A stretch of DNA of 64,000 nucleotides, taken from contig NC_088327.1 in the NCBI RefSeq assembly GCF_036884655.1, forward strand, positions 17,252,501 through 17,316,500. Reading direction: 5' to 3'. Made by a program: the position numbers and the translations under genes. Within the stretch, counting starts at the first letter, position 1, and every line of letters starts with the position of its first letter. The notes beneath the pieces were generated by a model. The model saw only the letters and a program-made list of their open reading frames with translations, made no database searches and was not told the DNA's origin. Source of the stretch: Musa acuminata AAA Group (Eukaryota > Streptophyta > Magnoliopsida > Zingiberales > Musaceae). This document shows positions 11,515-22,930 of the stretch, one piece after another.

Positions 11515-13176
11515 CGCCTCGAGCTCCTTCCCCTCCCTTTCGCTCCTCTCTTCCCTTCGCTTCTTAACCGGTGGCAGGGATTATTTTCCCTATTACTACT
11601 ATCATTATACTTGTGAGGACTTAAAGCCGAAACGAGGCTCGACTCCGCAGCACTTGAGGGTTCGATGTCGTGATGTGTTTTATGGGTCAGACTCTGCTCG
11701 GCTTGAACCAAGCTCGGCTCAAGTTGCCGATCTGGTTCAGTTTAGGCGCGGCCAAGTCGACTCAACACAGATTGTTTGGAAAATAAACTAATTTTTTTTG
11801 TCTCTTTTTAGGTAATATTTGAGTCCAAACTCAATTAAGCTAATGAATAAGTGTTAGTAAAATATAAGCACTACTATTAGATAAATATCGTATAAAAATT
11901 ATTTTTTAAGTTTTATCATAATTTGATGATTAATATCTACATGTCTAGGCATACACTTGATTGATTATAGGATGGTTTCTCAAGAAAAACCTCATCTTCC
12001 TAATTATGGGCCATTTGTCATAGTTTATTTTGAAATATGTCAAAATTTTCATCAAAAACTACTCAAATTTTCAAATAGATCATTTTTTGAAACCTCAAAA
12101 TATATAATAAAGTTACAAGTAAGATCAATAGATATTTGAACTAATTGAAGCTCAATTATAGCAATTTTAAATTGCTTTCATTTAATAACCAAAAATATTA
12201 TGTGTATAAAAGAAAAACATTATAACTCAGTCGTGTCTCATCCTCTTATATTTTTATTCTGCCACAATAAAAAAAACATAAACAGACAATCGACTATTAA
12301 TCAGAAGACTCTTTCAACTCGGATATCCTGACTTAAATCGCAATGACTAAGTTTCTCGTAAAAATTATTTTAAGAGTGTGCATTCGACGCTCAAATTAGT
12401 CAATTGTCTGAGTTCAAATATAGAGTATTTTGATTGAGTGAGCAGAATCAAAACCACATGCAAAAACATGTTTTGGATAGTAGCTCTAAACGTATGCGAC
12501 TAGAGGAAGATTCTCTAATTCAAAATTGATTTGAAGGATCAATTCGCATTGGAAGGCTAAAGTGGTAAATGTCGCGAGCTGATTGTGATCCACGTGTCCA
12601 CTTAATAGATTGAGACAGTGGAGAGTATTCACTGTACCAAGAATTCAGTAACCAAAAAAAGGGTTAATAAACAATTAATTAGATGATTTTTTAATAAAAA
12701 TTAAAAAATAAACGAAACTGGAACTGCCTGAAACCTATTCTCGGTTCCAAATTTGACTAAACCAGAACCATCGATTCTATGCCAAGCCATTATATCTTTT
12801 AAAATATTTATACGTGTCTAATTTAAATAATAGTATGTGGCCAACGTGTATTCTTTATTCCATTTTTCGGTTGCTTGTGCGTGTGAGAATTGGAACGATA
12901 AGCGGTAAAAATAAAGACTGACTTCCATGTTAAGACCAATACCACACTGAAAAACTAATGATATTAATGCTACTAACTACTGTCTTGTATGAACTGATTC
13001 GCGTTATCCTCCAGCTGGTTTTTTGGTACTGTCTTTGATACCACTTCTCCATTCTTGCTCAGAGATTAGCTGCCCACAATATGTTATAAAATCTACATCA
13101 TCTACAGATCACAGTTCGGTCACCATCTCCTCGTTGCACCTCAGTCTTAAACAACTTCAGGTTATGGTGCCAAGAT
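11515..13176. other. intergenic: RPB3 upstream region, then no recognised gene
   Basis: The first 60 bases upstream of the RPB3 ATG are a purine-rich leader on the minus strand (GAAGGGAAGAGAGGAGCG region, 11520-11570). A weak TATA-like GTATAATGAT lies near 11605 on that strand. The rest to 13176 is AT-rich and non-coding, with no repeat I can name. Confidence 0.4.
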
Positions 13177-13182
13177 TTTATT
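13177..13182 (-). terminator. candidate poly(A) signal AATAAA of the PRKRIP1-like gene
   Basis: AATAAA on the minus strand lies about 160 bases after the stop codon of the PRKRIP1-like gene. The position is plausible for plant 3' end formation but rests on the hexamer alone. A CAG/GTAATT donor-like site near 13300 leaves room for a spliced 3' UTR. Confidence 0.4.
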
Positions 13183-13342
13183 CCTCCAACAATCCAGAAC
13201 CAAAGCAAGTCTGCGATGACAGCATCATCATGCATCCCGGTGAAAGACCAAATGATCACCTCGCGGAAGCTTGAAATAGGAAATGGATTCACGAATTACC
13301 TGCTGACCATCTGGCACTTCAGGATGCAGCAAGATCAATAGG

Positions 13343-13621
13343 TTAATTCTTTGGTTCGTCACCATCATCGGAATCTTCATCATCCGAGGATTCTTCCTTT
13401 CGAGTTTCATCTGGTCCGGCTCCGCTGTTCGGTGAAATTTTCTTCTCTTTCTTCCTCTGTTTCTTCTTTTGGCGTTTCAGGCGTTTCTTTGCTGTCCTTT
13501 CCTCTGCAGCTTTGAGTCTTTCCTCCCTCCTCATATTGAACTCTGCTATCTCTTTTCTTTTCTGGTAATCAGCATCCATCCTCGCAAGTCTATCCTGCTC
13601 CTTCCTCCTCATTTGTCGATA
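13343..13621 (-). CDS. PRKRIP1: PRKRIP1-like nuclear protein, exon 2 (C-terminal half)
   Basis: This exon holds the second half of a 183-residue protein of the PRKRIP1 family (DUF1168), small basic nuclear proteins that bind double-stranded RNA and are found in late spliceosomal complexes. After an AG acceptor at 13623-13622 the exon starts YRQMRRKEQDRLARMDADYQ. A long charged helix follows, with EERTAKKRLKRQKKKQRKKE giving the Lys/Arg-rich putative nuclear localisation and RNA-binding stretch. The tail is acidic and Ser-rich (ESSDDEDSDDGDEPKN) and ends at a stop at 13345-13343. The order of helix, basic block and acidic Ser tail is that of the family. No lesion is visible. Confidence 0.9.
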   Translation of the reverse strand, partial: YRQMRRKEQDRLARMDADYQKRKEIAEFNMRREERLKAAEERTAKKRLKRQKKKQRKKEKKISPNSGAGPDETRKEESSDDEDSDDGDEPKN

Positions 13622-15822
13622 CTGTTAATCACAAACACTCTCAGAATAGAGAACTAAAAGCTTCAGGAATAAGATGCTAAACTAAAGGTGAGCATATTCA
13701 GATTGACAACACAACGATATTTCTTTGTGGATCAGTGTAAAATAAGAAAACTCAAGTGGCAAATAGAAGAATACTTTTATGTGCTATCAGAGTCAACAGA
13801 ACTTGCAAAGAAAAATAAGGCATTCAGAATGTGCCTGTGCACTCAAAGGCAAGTTTCTTTTGTCAAAGGAAATGAAGGTTAAGTACTTTTTTTCATTTTC
13901 TTTCGGCAAACATCTTCTTGTATTCTGTTGCAAACATGGAAGAAATAAAACTGTCCTGCAAAATTTTTCTTATTAGTAGTCATTAAATTTATGATTTTAA
14001 GTCCCTTTTTGTCAGGGAATAAAATGAGCTCATGAAGAGAAAATTCACAGCATAGAGCACTCATGTCTTCAATCTCAGAGCTTCGGTAGCCAATTCTTAC
14101 ATGGAAACATTTAGATGGAGACAGAAAATTATCATTTTTGCAGAAATTAGCAGAAAAAAGATTCAACAGGTATTATGTGCCCTTTCTTATAACCATAAAC
14201 AACAGATGATGACTGCAATTAATCAGTGGTCGAGAGGGAGGAGAGGAGAGGGGAGAACAGGAGAGGGAAGGACAAGAGAGAACCGGAGCTTGAAGGAAGT
14301 AGGAGAGGAGTGGGGAGGAGAGGAAGGAGATGGGAGGAAGGGAGAGGAGAGAACAGAAGGGCTGTGAGAGGAGGAGAAGGGGGGGAGAGATGAAGAGAGA
14401 ACACGAGAGAGGAAACAAGAAAATTGCACCAGTCGAACGAATGCAGCTTGGCCCATGATAGGCGGTAGAGGTGGCAGCCTGCAACAATATAAAGGTGGCT
14501 CAGTTGGCGAGGTGATTTTTTTCGTGTGATTTGTTTTCTTTTTACCTTTAAGTGGAGACTACTTAGTCAACTTGGTAAACCTGAGTCTTTAACTGGTTGA
14601 ACCCAATTAATTATACCACAAAAGGCTATTGCCAAAAGAAAACTACCCATGTTGGATTCTATGAAGTAAACATGAAACACATCATGCCAAATTACTATTG
14701 CCAAAAGGCTAAATCATCCTTCATTAACAAGTTGCTTAGAGTCAAGCTTTACATCACAATTTGGCAGAGCATGACAGATCCAAAAAAGGAAAAGAAAAGC
14801 AAATGCAAGTGCCTGTAAATCTATAACATCTAGTACCAAATTTTTTATGACATAACAGTAGCTAAAGATAACATATAAAAGACTGCCCCAACATCCAGAT
14901 CATACAACTCATCATTGTTTAACAACCTGCATCAACAATCTTCACACGACACTATGCTGCTCACATACTGAAATCCCCTATTTGAATTTAGTACTTGAAA
15001 GTTTTTGAACCAGATGAAGTCATTATGCTTATCAAGTTCATCGTTAAGACAGTGAATCAACCATTACCTCATATAGTATATATGCTACCTAAAGGATAAG
15101 GTGGTAGTACTGGTGATCATGTTGATTGAGATAAGTATGTGATTACTTGATACAAACTTGAAAAATATTAAATATTTTGTCCTAGTTGCTCTACAAGATT
15201 GAAAAAACATTCCATGTAGCATTATAGAAGACACGAGGTGGTTGCTCATAAGCTGTGAAGATAGGTTAAAGGTTTCTAGATCTTTTATGGTTTAGGATTT
15301 AGGGAAATTTGACGAACATGCAGCAAAAGCGAAAGTTAAAAGACCAACCTAAGGCGTGATAAAATGGCATAAAAACAATTGTCTGTCTTGTTGGTGTCAC
15401 TGTCACTATACGGGCAAGAAGGAACCAAATGCTTCATGATCCTTGCTAGCGCCATGATAGTCTAAAAGCATAAACATAAATGCAGATAAATTTTCTGAAT
15501 GGCAATCATTTTATGGCTGAAGGAGGGTAGTTAGTAACTGACTTGGCATTGTGTATTAGGAAGTCGTGCCATGGCCACTCATAGCAGTTTTGGTATGTCT
15601 ACCAAATACTTAGGGATGAAAGATTATGGATTAGCTCTCAAACTGCACAATGAATAGGTCGAAAACAGAGCATAAAGTGTGGCAAATGTGATGGCAATTA
15701 TCCACAACTAACATAAAACATTATCTGTTGCTTCTCTAATCATAGAAGCATAAATCAAACGACGCCAACAGAAAACAAGATCCGGAACTGGAGGAGGAGG
15801 AGGAGGAAAGAGAGGAGAGGAC
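13622..15822 (-). other. PRKRIP1-like gene intron (2.2 kb)
   Basis: The phase-0 intron has an unusual GTCCTC donor at 15822 and an AACAG acceptor at 13622. It contains an extended GGAGA-rich tract (14223-14412). No other gene or transposon was recognised. Confidence 0.75.
14223..14412. repeat. purine-rich (GGAGA)n low-complexity tract
   Basis: About 190 bp of almost pure A/G on the plus strand (GAGAGGAGAGGGGAGAA type), hence polypyrimidine in the transcribed strand of the intron. Open frames over it on both strands are compositional. Confidence 0.85.
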
Positions 15823-16092
15823 CTGATGGAAATCGCCGGAGCCGGAACCGGCGGAGCTGCCGGAGGTGTTGCTGACCCGAACCGGGACGTTCTCCATGAT
15901 CCTTCGAAGCTTCACCTCGAGGTCCTCTTCATCCTCTCTCAGCACCGGCCCGCTCTTAGCATACTCCACGATCGCGCCATCCCGTCCACCTCCCGCCACC
16001 GCCGCATCGGTGGAAACAACTGTCTTCAGAGCCACCGCGACCAACTGGAGGTCGCCACCGCTTCCGCTGCCATCCCTCGACCGGCCGGACAT
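15823..16092 (-). CDS. PRKRIP1: PRKRIP1-like nuclear protein, exon 1 with start codon
   Basis: The exon gives 90 codons, starting MSGRSRDGSGSGGDLQLVAV and continuing through an acidic stretch (REDEEDLEVKLRRIMENVPV) to the family signature TSGSSAGSGSGDFHQ. It then joins YRQMRRKEQ in exon 2. The SSAGxGSGxFHxYR junction motif is the best-conserved part of animal and plant PRKRIP1, which supports both the gene call and the splice. The frame stays open upstream to 16356, but those codons look like 5' UTR, and MSGR fits the family length better. The donor CAG/GTCCTC lacks the usual GTAAG. The exon is GC-rich. A TATA-like TTTATAATAA near 16357-16366 on the minus strand is a possible promoter element. 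Confidence 0.88.
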
Positions 16093-16497
16093 CGCCGCGT
16101 CTAAAGGGGAAAAGAACGAAACCTGGTGCAGAAGAAGACATCGATAAACGTGCGCAAGTCGATCAAGATCTCGAAACCTAGAAGAAGTGAGAGGATCCCC
16201 TACCTTTGGATCCGACGAGTGAGAGGTAAAGAAGGATTCCGCCCACAGAGAAATAGGGCATGGAATGAACAGAATTAGGGCGCAAGGTCGTCGAATTGCC
16301 GCCGCGGCTCGATGATTAAGGTTCAGGTTTTTTTTTCTCTTCTCTTTTTGGAACATTATTATAAAGCCGGTTTAAGCATCGAGCAGAGGCTACGGTCCAG
16401 TTTGGGCCGGTTGGTCCATCTGGTTCGATCGCTGCCTGAAACCCCGGTCGCATGTCCAGTATATAGTGTTGTCAGAAATTTTAAATCAATTTGTTCA

Positions 16498-16499
<2 letters not shown>

Positions 16500-16589
<90 letters not shown>

Positions 16590-16606
16590 ATGATGATGAT
16601 GATGAG
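16500..16606. repeat. (TA)n microsatellite followed by (GAT)n
   Basis: About 85 bp of perfect TA repeats is followed by six or seven GAT units. It lies about 400 bp upstream of the PRKRIP1-like start codon. Confidence 0.97.
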
Positions 16607-17391
16607 ACACAGAATCAATGTAAGAACTAAAAATTGTAGTTTATAGAATAGACTTAATATATATAATTTTATTTTTTAATCTTAACTATCATTGTAATTT
16701 ATTTTTCTTCATATTTATTACAAGTCATCGCTTGTTATCTTTGTCAGATATTGGCAGGTGATCAATGCACTTAAATCATCTAAATTGAGATAGTTTGAAG
16801 CAGTGGGGAGCATATGACCAAACTTGACAATCGACGATTTTGATTTCAAACTAGCTAAATATGATAAGAAAAATACAAATAGAGTATATGGTATGATGGT
16901 TAAATTCTAGATCTAAAACTTATTAACATAGGTTTGAATCTTGATAGAGGTCATAAAGTTTAATAAATTTTTTTTATTATTTTATTATTTTTATATTATT
17001 TTTTTAATATCAATACATTCATCATAGTTATAGATTCAATTTTAAAAATTTAAAAATAAAATGATAGTTTTTTTATATTTTTAATTATTTTTTAATATAA
17101 TAATAATACTAAAATAGTGGTTCGAATAAGAATTAGAACCAATTATTTTGGTTTTAGAATCGAACTTTTGATTCCTAATTTTAAAAAATCAAAATTAACA
17201 ATTCGATAATTGCAATTGACGATTCTAATTCTTAAACCATCAGAGTTAGTGGTTGATAGGGACAATTTTATTTAGATGCTAGCTCATTTGTCGTAAAGGG
17301 TTGACACACCTAAGTAGAGTTTCAATTCATTAGCTTCAAAATTATGTCGTATTGCATCCTATATATTCTGCATCAATGATTTGCAATAATC
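16607..17391. other. intergenic AT-rich sequence, no gene recognised
   Basis: Non-coding and AT-rich, with no feature I can name. It ends abruptly at the first LTR terminus at 17392, so it marks the boundary between the gene-bearing part and the retrotransposon nest. Confidence 0.6.
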
Positions 17392-19192
17392 TGTTAGGAT
17401 CAAGGGCACTAAGAGGGGGGGGTGAATTAGTACAGCGGAAAACTTTCGATGATTAAAACTACGTTCATACGATGAAATTGTTTCCGACGTAAAACCGTTT
17501 TCGGAAACTTAACTTGAAAACGAGTTCGTAAATGAGTGCAGCAAAAGTAATGAGGAATTGAAGCACATATGGAGGTTTGCAGTAAGGTAAGCAGCAAGAA
17601 TAAATGCAAACCAGAGAAGACGAGAGTTTATAGTGGTTCGGTCAATCGTGACCTACATCCACTCCTCCGATTCCTCTTCCGTCGAAGCCACCGGCATCCA
17701 CTAACGATCTTCCTTTACTAGGCGGAGATCAACTTCCTTCTTACACCCCTCTTCTCTTTTTACTGGGTTTAGGAGACAACCCTTACAAGCACTCACTCTC
17801 CTCTCTTAAACAGAGTTCTAACACTTAAGCTAGAGGAGGGAAATTCTAGAGATTACAAAAGCGTTTTCTCTCTTTTAATATGTTTTTTGCTTGTGTATTT
17901 TACCCGAGGATGGGAGGGGTATTTATAGGCTCCAAACCAGTTTGAATTCCGAGATCAAAACTGTCATCTCCCGGAATTCCGGGGTCTAGCGGTTGCACCG
18001 CCTGACTAGGGCGGTTGCACCGCCTGGCAGAGCTCGAAGACTGAGCCTCTAGGCGGTGCCACCTCCAGTCAGGGGCGGTTGCACCTCCTGCCAAAGCTCG
18101 AAGACCGAGCTCAAGCGGTGCCACCTCCTGAGTGAGGTGGTTGCACCGCTCAGCTAGGGCTCGGAGACCGAGCCCAAGCGGTGCCACCTTTGTTAGGGGA
18201 GGTTGCACCGCCCAGTCTCGCTCGGAGACTGAGCCCAGGCGGTGCCACATCCTGGCTGGGGCGGTTGCACCGCCCAGTCTCGCTCGGAGACTTAGCCCAG
18301 GCGGTGCCACCTCCTGGCTCGAGCGGTTCAACCGCCTAACAGAAATCAGGGTCCGAATGGGTTGATCCATTCGGCCCAATTTGGGTTTTTCAGGGGCCCA
18401 ATTGCCCCAAGATTAAGTTAATGGGATCACCTCCCATTTCCAACTTAATCATTGTGCTAACTACGATTTTTCCTAAGATATTTACTGCAACTTGCTCCGG
18501 TGCGTCAATCGCTTCTTCCGGCGAGCTTCCGGTGAACTTCCGTCGATCATCCGATGAACCCTCGGTGATGCTCCTGCGGACTTCCGGAAAACTCCTGGAC
18601 TTGCGACGATCCACTTGGCGAGTTCCGACGAGCTTCTTTGGCAAGTTCATGGACTTCTCGGATTTGTTCCTGTAGAACCTCCGACGATTGTCCAAACCTC
18701 CGTCGAACTCTCGAACTCCCAACGTGATCATTGTCTTGACTCCGGCGCAACTCCTGTTGCATATCTTTCTTCTATCGTAGTTAATCCTGCACACTTAAAA
18801 CAAAACTTCGATCGAGACAATTAATCCTAAGCAATTAACCAAGTTGTCCGGCATTTCATTGGTCCCTCGACGCTTCGTCTGATTCTTCGACGCATCGTCC
18901 TCTCCTGCAGCCTATTGCCCAATCGGCCAGTTGACTCCGCAACTCCGATATCCTTGGCACAATACCCGCTCTTCTTGGCCCGATGCCCGAGTCCACGGCC
19001 CGAAGCCTTCTGTCGATACGTCGACCGATCCACCGGCTCGACGTCCAATCTTCTGACATGTTCCTCCGGCACAATATGATTTTTCTGTTTTAATTGTCTC
19101 ATCCTGATCGAAGCATCCTGCATCACTCAAAACACAGATTAAATCATAAACATATATCAAGTAATTTCATCATCAAAATACGAGATTCAACA
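17392..19192 (-). repeat. element A 3' LTR
   Basis: Read on the minus strand the LTR starts TGTTGAATCTCG at 19192 and ends GATCCTAACA at 17392. It carries a TATA box (TATAAATACC on the minus strand, 17921-17927), so the transcription start should lie just below 17900. Just 5' of the TATA box is a GC-rich minisatellite (about 17985-18340). The five bases outside (17387-17391) are TAATC. Confidence 0.88.
17985..18340. repeat. GC-rich palindromic minisatellite inside LTR (element A 3' LTR)
   Basis: About six imperfect units of roughly 62 bp. Each contains a GGCGGTGCCACC word, a CGGTTGCACCGCC word and a CTCGGAGACCGAG palindrome. The array stands out from the AT-rich element. Homologous arrays lie at 23540-23900 and 26970-27330, with degenerate ones at 39640-39800, 44480-44640, 46500-46700, 52400-52520 and 53640-53800. 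Confidence 0.85.
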
Positions 19193-19207
19193 ATCTCCCC
19201 CTTTTTG
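19193..19207 (-). promoter_or_regulatory. polypurine tract of element A
   Basis: On the minus strand CAAAAAGGGGGAGAT abuts the TG of the 3' LTR. This is the plus-strand DNA priming site. Confidence 0.88.
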
Positions 19208-21922
19208 ATGATGACAACCACTTGATGACGGAGTTAAACTTAACAACCGGAGTTTAAACAAACTCCCCCTATCAATATGCCATATTGATAGAACCTTGAA
19301 TTCAAACTGAATTCAAGTCATTGCAATATTCATCATGAATACTTGCAACACGTCATCATGAACTTATGCATAACATCATACTTCTCCCCCTTTGTCATCA
19401 ACAAAAAGGAGAAGTCCAACTATTCTTGTGTTTGGAACTTATTGCATGAAAAACATAATATCAAGTTTTATCATCATGCAGTTTTGAAGCCGGAAAATTC
19501 AGCAAATGTTACATCATGCTTAGAACATTCAATCTATCAAGTTTTAGATATGCAAGTTTTATAGCATACAAGATAGCACTTTTGGTAATATTCAAGATAG
19601 CAAGTTCCACAACATCAAGCTAGCAAATTTTATAATATTTTAGAACATGCAAGCTAGCAGTTTTGAGATGTTCAAGAAGGCAACTCTTGCTTCTTGAAAT
19701 ATACAAATTTGTCAAGTTTTGCTAGATGTGCAAGTTAGCATTTTTGCCTTTTGAGATAGGCAAGATAGCACATTTGCTTCTTTTGAGATAGCAACTTTTT
19801 ACTTCTCTTTAGACTACAAGCTGGCAATTTTTACGATATACAAGTTTCACAATATATAAGCTAGCAAAAATTTCGAAAGCAAATGCAAGATAGCTTTTTT
19901 GTGTAAGCTCATGATTCTTGCTTCCTATTGCAATGTGCAAGTTGCAAGTTTTGCTTCTTGAGATAGGCAAGATAGCACTTTTGTAATTTTTGTTTCTTAA
20001 GATAGGCAAGCTTGTGATGTTCAAGATAACAAGCTCTTTCTTTTCTTTTGAGAAGTGCCATTTTTGCTTTCTTTGCAAAGTGCAAGCTAGCAAAATGCCA
20101 AACTAGCAAGAGATAATGTTTTACATGAGGCAAGCAAACAATTTGGCAAATGTTACATTTGCATCTTCTCTTTTGAGAAATGCAATTTTCGTTTTCATCT
20201 TGAATTGTGCAAGCTAGCTAGTTTGCCTCTTTTCATGATGTCCACGCTAGAAATTCTTGCTCCCCCTTTATCATTGTCAAAAAGAAGGGAAGACCCTTAT
20301 ATCAATTTTCATATTATGACAAAGGTAAGTATCAATCTTATTTGTGCATAATTATATATTCAAATTAAAACAAACACAATTTCAAAAACCTTATTTTTCA
20401 TGCACGATATCAAAAAATAAATTAATCATCATTAATGGGCATATCATATATGATACTCAAACATTAAAATTTTTTAAGCATTTATTAACATGTTGATCAT
20501 GATACCAAAAATTCAACATTTAAAGTATTCATGATACACATCATATGCAATACATCACGTACATCATTATCATAAGTATTGCATACATCATTTTAACTTC
20601 ATGAATATTTCATCATTGCATGCATCATACCAAAACATTTCAAGCCATGCAAGCCATAAATACAAAGAAATCATGTCATGAAGGATAAAATCATTTGAAT
20701 ACCAAAAGACATGATTCATATAGTAAATATTTTTTAAAAATAAAATATCAAGAAAAATCATAGGAGTACAAGGAAGAGATCTTGTTTTAAAAGAAAATCA
20801 AGTAATTACTCCAAGAACTCACAAGGAAAAATCATGATTCATTTAGAAAATCTCCTCTCAAGAGAATATCAAGTAAAATCGTAGAAGATCGATTAATGAG
20901 AAATTTTGATTTATAATAAAATCTCATGTATCGAATGTTGAGAAATCAAATGATGATTTATATAAAAATATCACAAGTTATATTCAAGAGAAAAATCATC
21001 ATTCATTTTCAACTCATTCAATTTGTCACATCAACATTTCTTAGATATGCATGATACCAAAACATGGTTTCAAATCTTCAACATATAACATGCATAAATT
21101 CAAAAATTGAAAGGAGAAGGGAAGAATTCAAAGATACAAAGATTTCAACCATCTCATAAACAAATGTAAGACCAAGTCATGAATCCAAAATTCTATGAAT
21201 CAAAATGATCATCAAAGGTAATCTCATGTTATTCCAAGAAATCAATATCATGATTTTGATAAAACTCATTTCAAATTTAAATCATCAAAATCATTTTTAT
21301 GGTTCACAAAATTCATAACATAAGTAGATTCATGATTTCATTGATAATATATTTTCCTCCTTTTTTTAAGTATTTGATTTCATGTTAGCATGCTTTTTCA
21401 TTATGTTAAATAAAAACATGCATCGACGTTTAGGATCGAAAAATGAATTTCATCATAAAACCATCAAGATCAATATATTCTAAAAAATGAATTGTTATGG
21501 TCAAGAAAATCCGAAAATAAAATTTAACACTTTCATGCATTCGGACATGGTTTTGCCATATGTTTTTCAAATACACTCATGAAAATAACATATGCTTATT
21601 ATCATGTATAACTTAAAATCTCATGCATAAGATTGTCAATCATTGTATAAAAAACATTTAATATTTTCATTATATCATTATGCATTACTTCAAATCAAAC
21701 ATGATTTCATTCAACAATGTTAATCAAACATGATACACATTATTACTTCTTAACCATGATTTCATATTTTCAATCAAAATTATTTTTTTTTATCATAAAA
21801 TATGTAATATTATCATTTTCGAAATTACTAGCATGATCATAATTTTTGTATTTTTATTTTTAAACATGTAATTTTCAAGGAAATTAATTCTAAACTAAAA
21901 AAGAAAATATATCATGAAAGCA
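19208..21922 (-). other. element A post-gag AT-rich spacer
   Basis: About 2.7 kb with no coding capacity. The part at 19500-20270 is built of irregularly repeated words such as CAAGCTAGCA, CAAGATAGCA and TTTTGCTTCTTGAGA. The same vocabulary, on the opposite strand, occurs in element B at 42750-43340. Immediately after gag both elements share the phrase TTTAGTTTAGAATTAATTTT. Confidence 0.75.
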
Positions 21923-22880
21923 TCAAGTAATTTCAAAATAAATCAGGGGGATTTCGATTACCTTATCATTGAAAGCGGTTAAGGCGTAGTTTGCCACCTC
22001 GCCTTTCTTGATTTTCTCCTCGTCTTCGGAGGAGCTCGATTCATCCCACTTTGTGTTCTTCTTCTTTGGCCTCTTCCTCCATTCAAGTTCATTGTTTATT
22101 TTAGATTTTTGTTTAATAAACTTGTTAAGATTTAGTGTTCGAAGTTCAAGTTCATCATTGTCCTCATCACTCGAGTCATCGCTCAAGTGGTATTCATTTG
22201 TCTAGAGTTCCAAATCCTTCCTGTTCTTTGGAAGGTGATTTTGTTCATCATGTTCATCATGTGCATTATGCACCATTTCATATGTCATCAATGAACCAAT
22301 TAGTTCTTCAAGTGGTAAGTTGTTTAGGTTTTTAGCTTCTTGTATTGTAGTTACTTTTGAATCCCACTTCTTAGAAAGAGAACGCAAAATCTTGTTTATG
22401 AGTTCAAAATCCGAAAAACATTTTCCAAGAGCTCTTAAACTATTGACGACATCCGTGAAACGGGTGTACATGTCGCCTATAGTCTCGCTTGGTTGCATTC
22501 GAAAAAGCTCAAAATCATGTAATAAAATGTTAACTTTCGAGTCTTTAACTCTACTAGTTCCCTCGTGCGTGATTCAAGTGTTCGCCAAATGTCAAAAGCC
22601 GTTTCGCACGTAGAAATCCGATTGAACTCATTTTTGTCCAAAGCGCAAAATAAGGCATTCATAGCCTTTGCGTTTAAAAAAAATACTTCTTCTCCAAATC
22701 CGACCATTTGTTCATCGGTTTCGAGGGAAGTTGAATACCGTTTTCAACAATATTCCATAAATCCAAATTCATAGAAATCAAGAAAACTCTCATTCGAGTT
22801 TTCCAATAAGTGTAGTCCAATCCGTTAAACAATGGTGGACGAACAACCGAAAAACCCTCTTGAAAGCCATGAAGAGCCAT
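21923..22880 (-). pseudogene. element A gag relic (copia-type), frameshifted
   Basis: A copia Gag in at least three frame segments. The N-terminal part starts MALHGFQEGFSVVRPPLFNG and contains LDYTYWKTRMRVFL (the DUF4219/UBN2-like Gag start). The middle has AMNALFCALDKNEFNRI. A third segment starts MQPSETIGDMYTRFTDVVNS and includes LPLEELIGSLMTYEM, the typical end of the UBN2 domain. The last segment, DDSSDEDNDELELRTLNLNK to VANYALTAFNDKVIEIPLIY, ends at a stop at 21923. There is no CCHC zinc knuckle, where the related element C has two. Frameshifts make the protein non-functional as it stands. Confidence 0.85.
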
Positions 22881-22914
22881 TTCTTTCGGGTGTAAATCTG
22901 AAATGAGAAATACC

Positions 22915-22928
22915 GGGCTCTGATACCA
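22915..22928 (-). promoter_or_regulatory. primer-binding site of element A
   Basis: On the minus strand TGGTATCAGAGCCC, complementary to the 3' end of initiator tRNA-Met, lies two bases from the 5' LTR. Confidence 0.88.
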
Positions 22929-22930
22929 AT

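Noticed and set aside
14173..14487. Overlapping Ser/Pro/Leu-rich frames on the minus strand
   Set aside because: Explained by the purine-rich tract in the PRKRIP1-like intron.
17900..18379. 159-codon frame and similar ones at 23558-23935 and 26978-27531
   Set aside because: Repeat-driven frames over the LTR minisatellite; they have internal periodicity, no start context and no family similarity.
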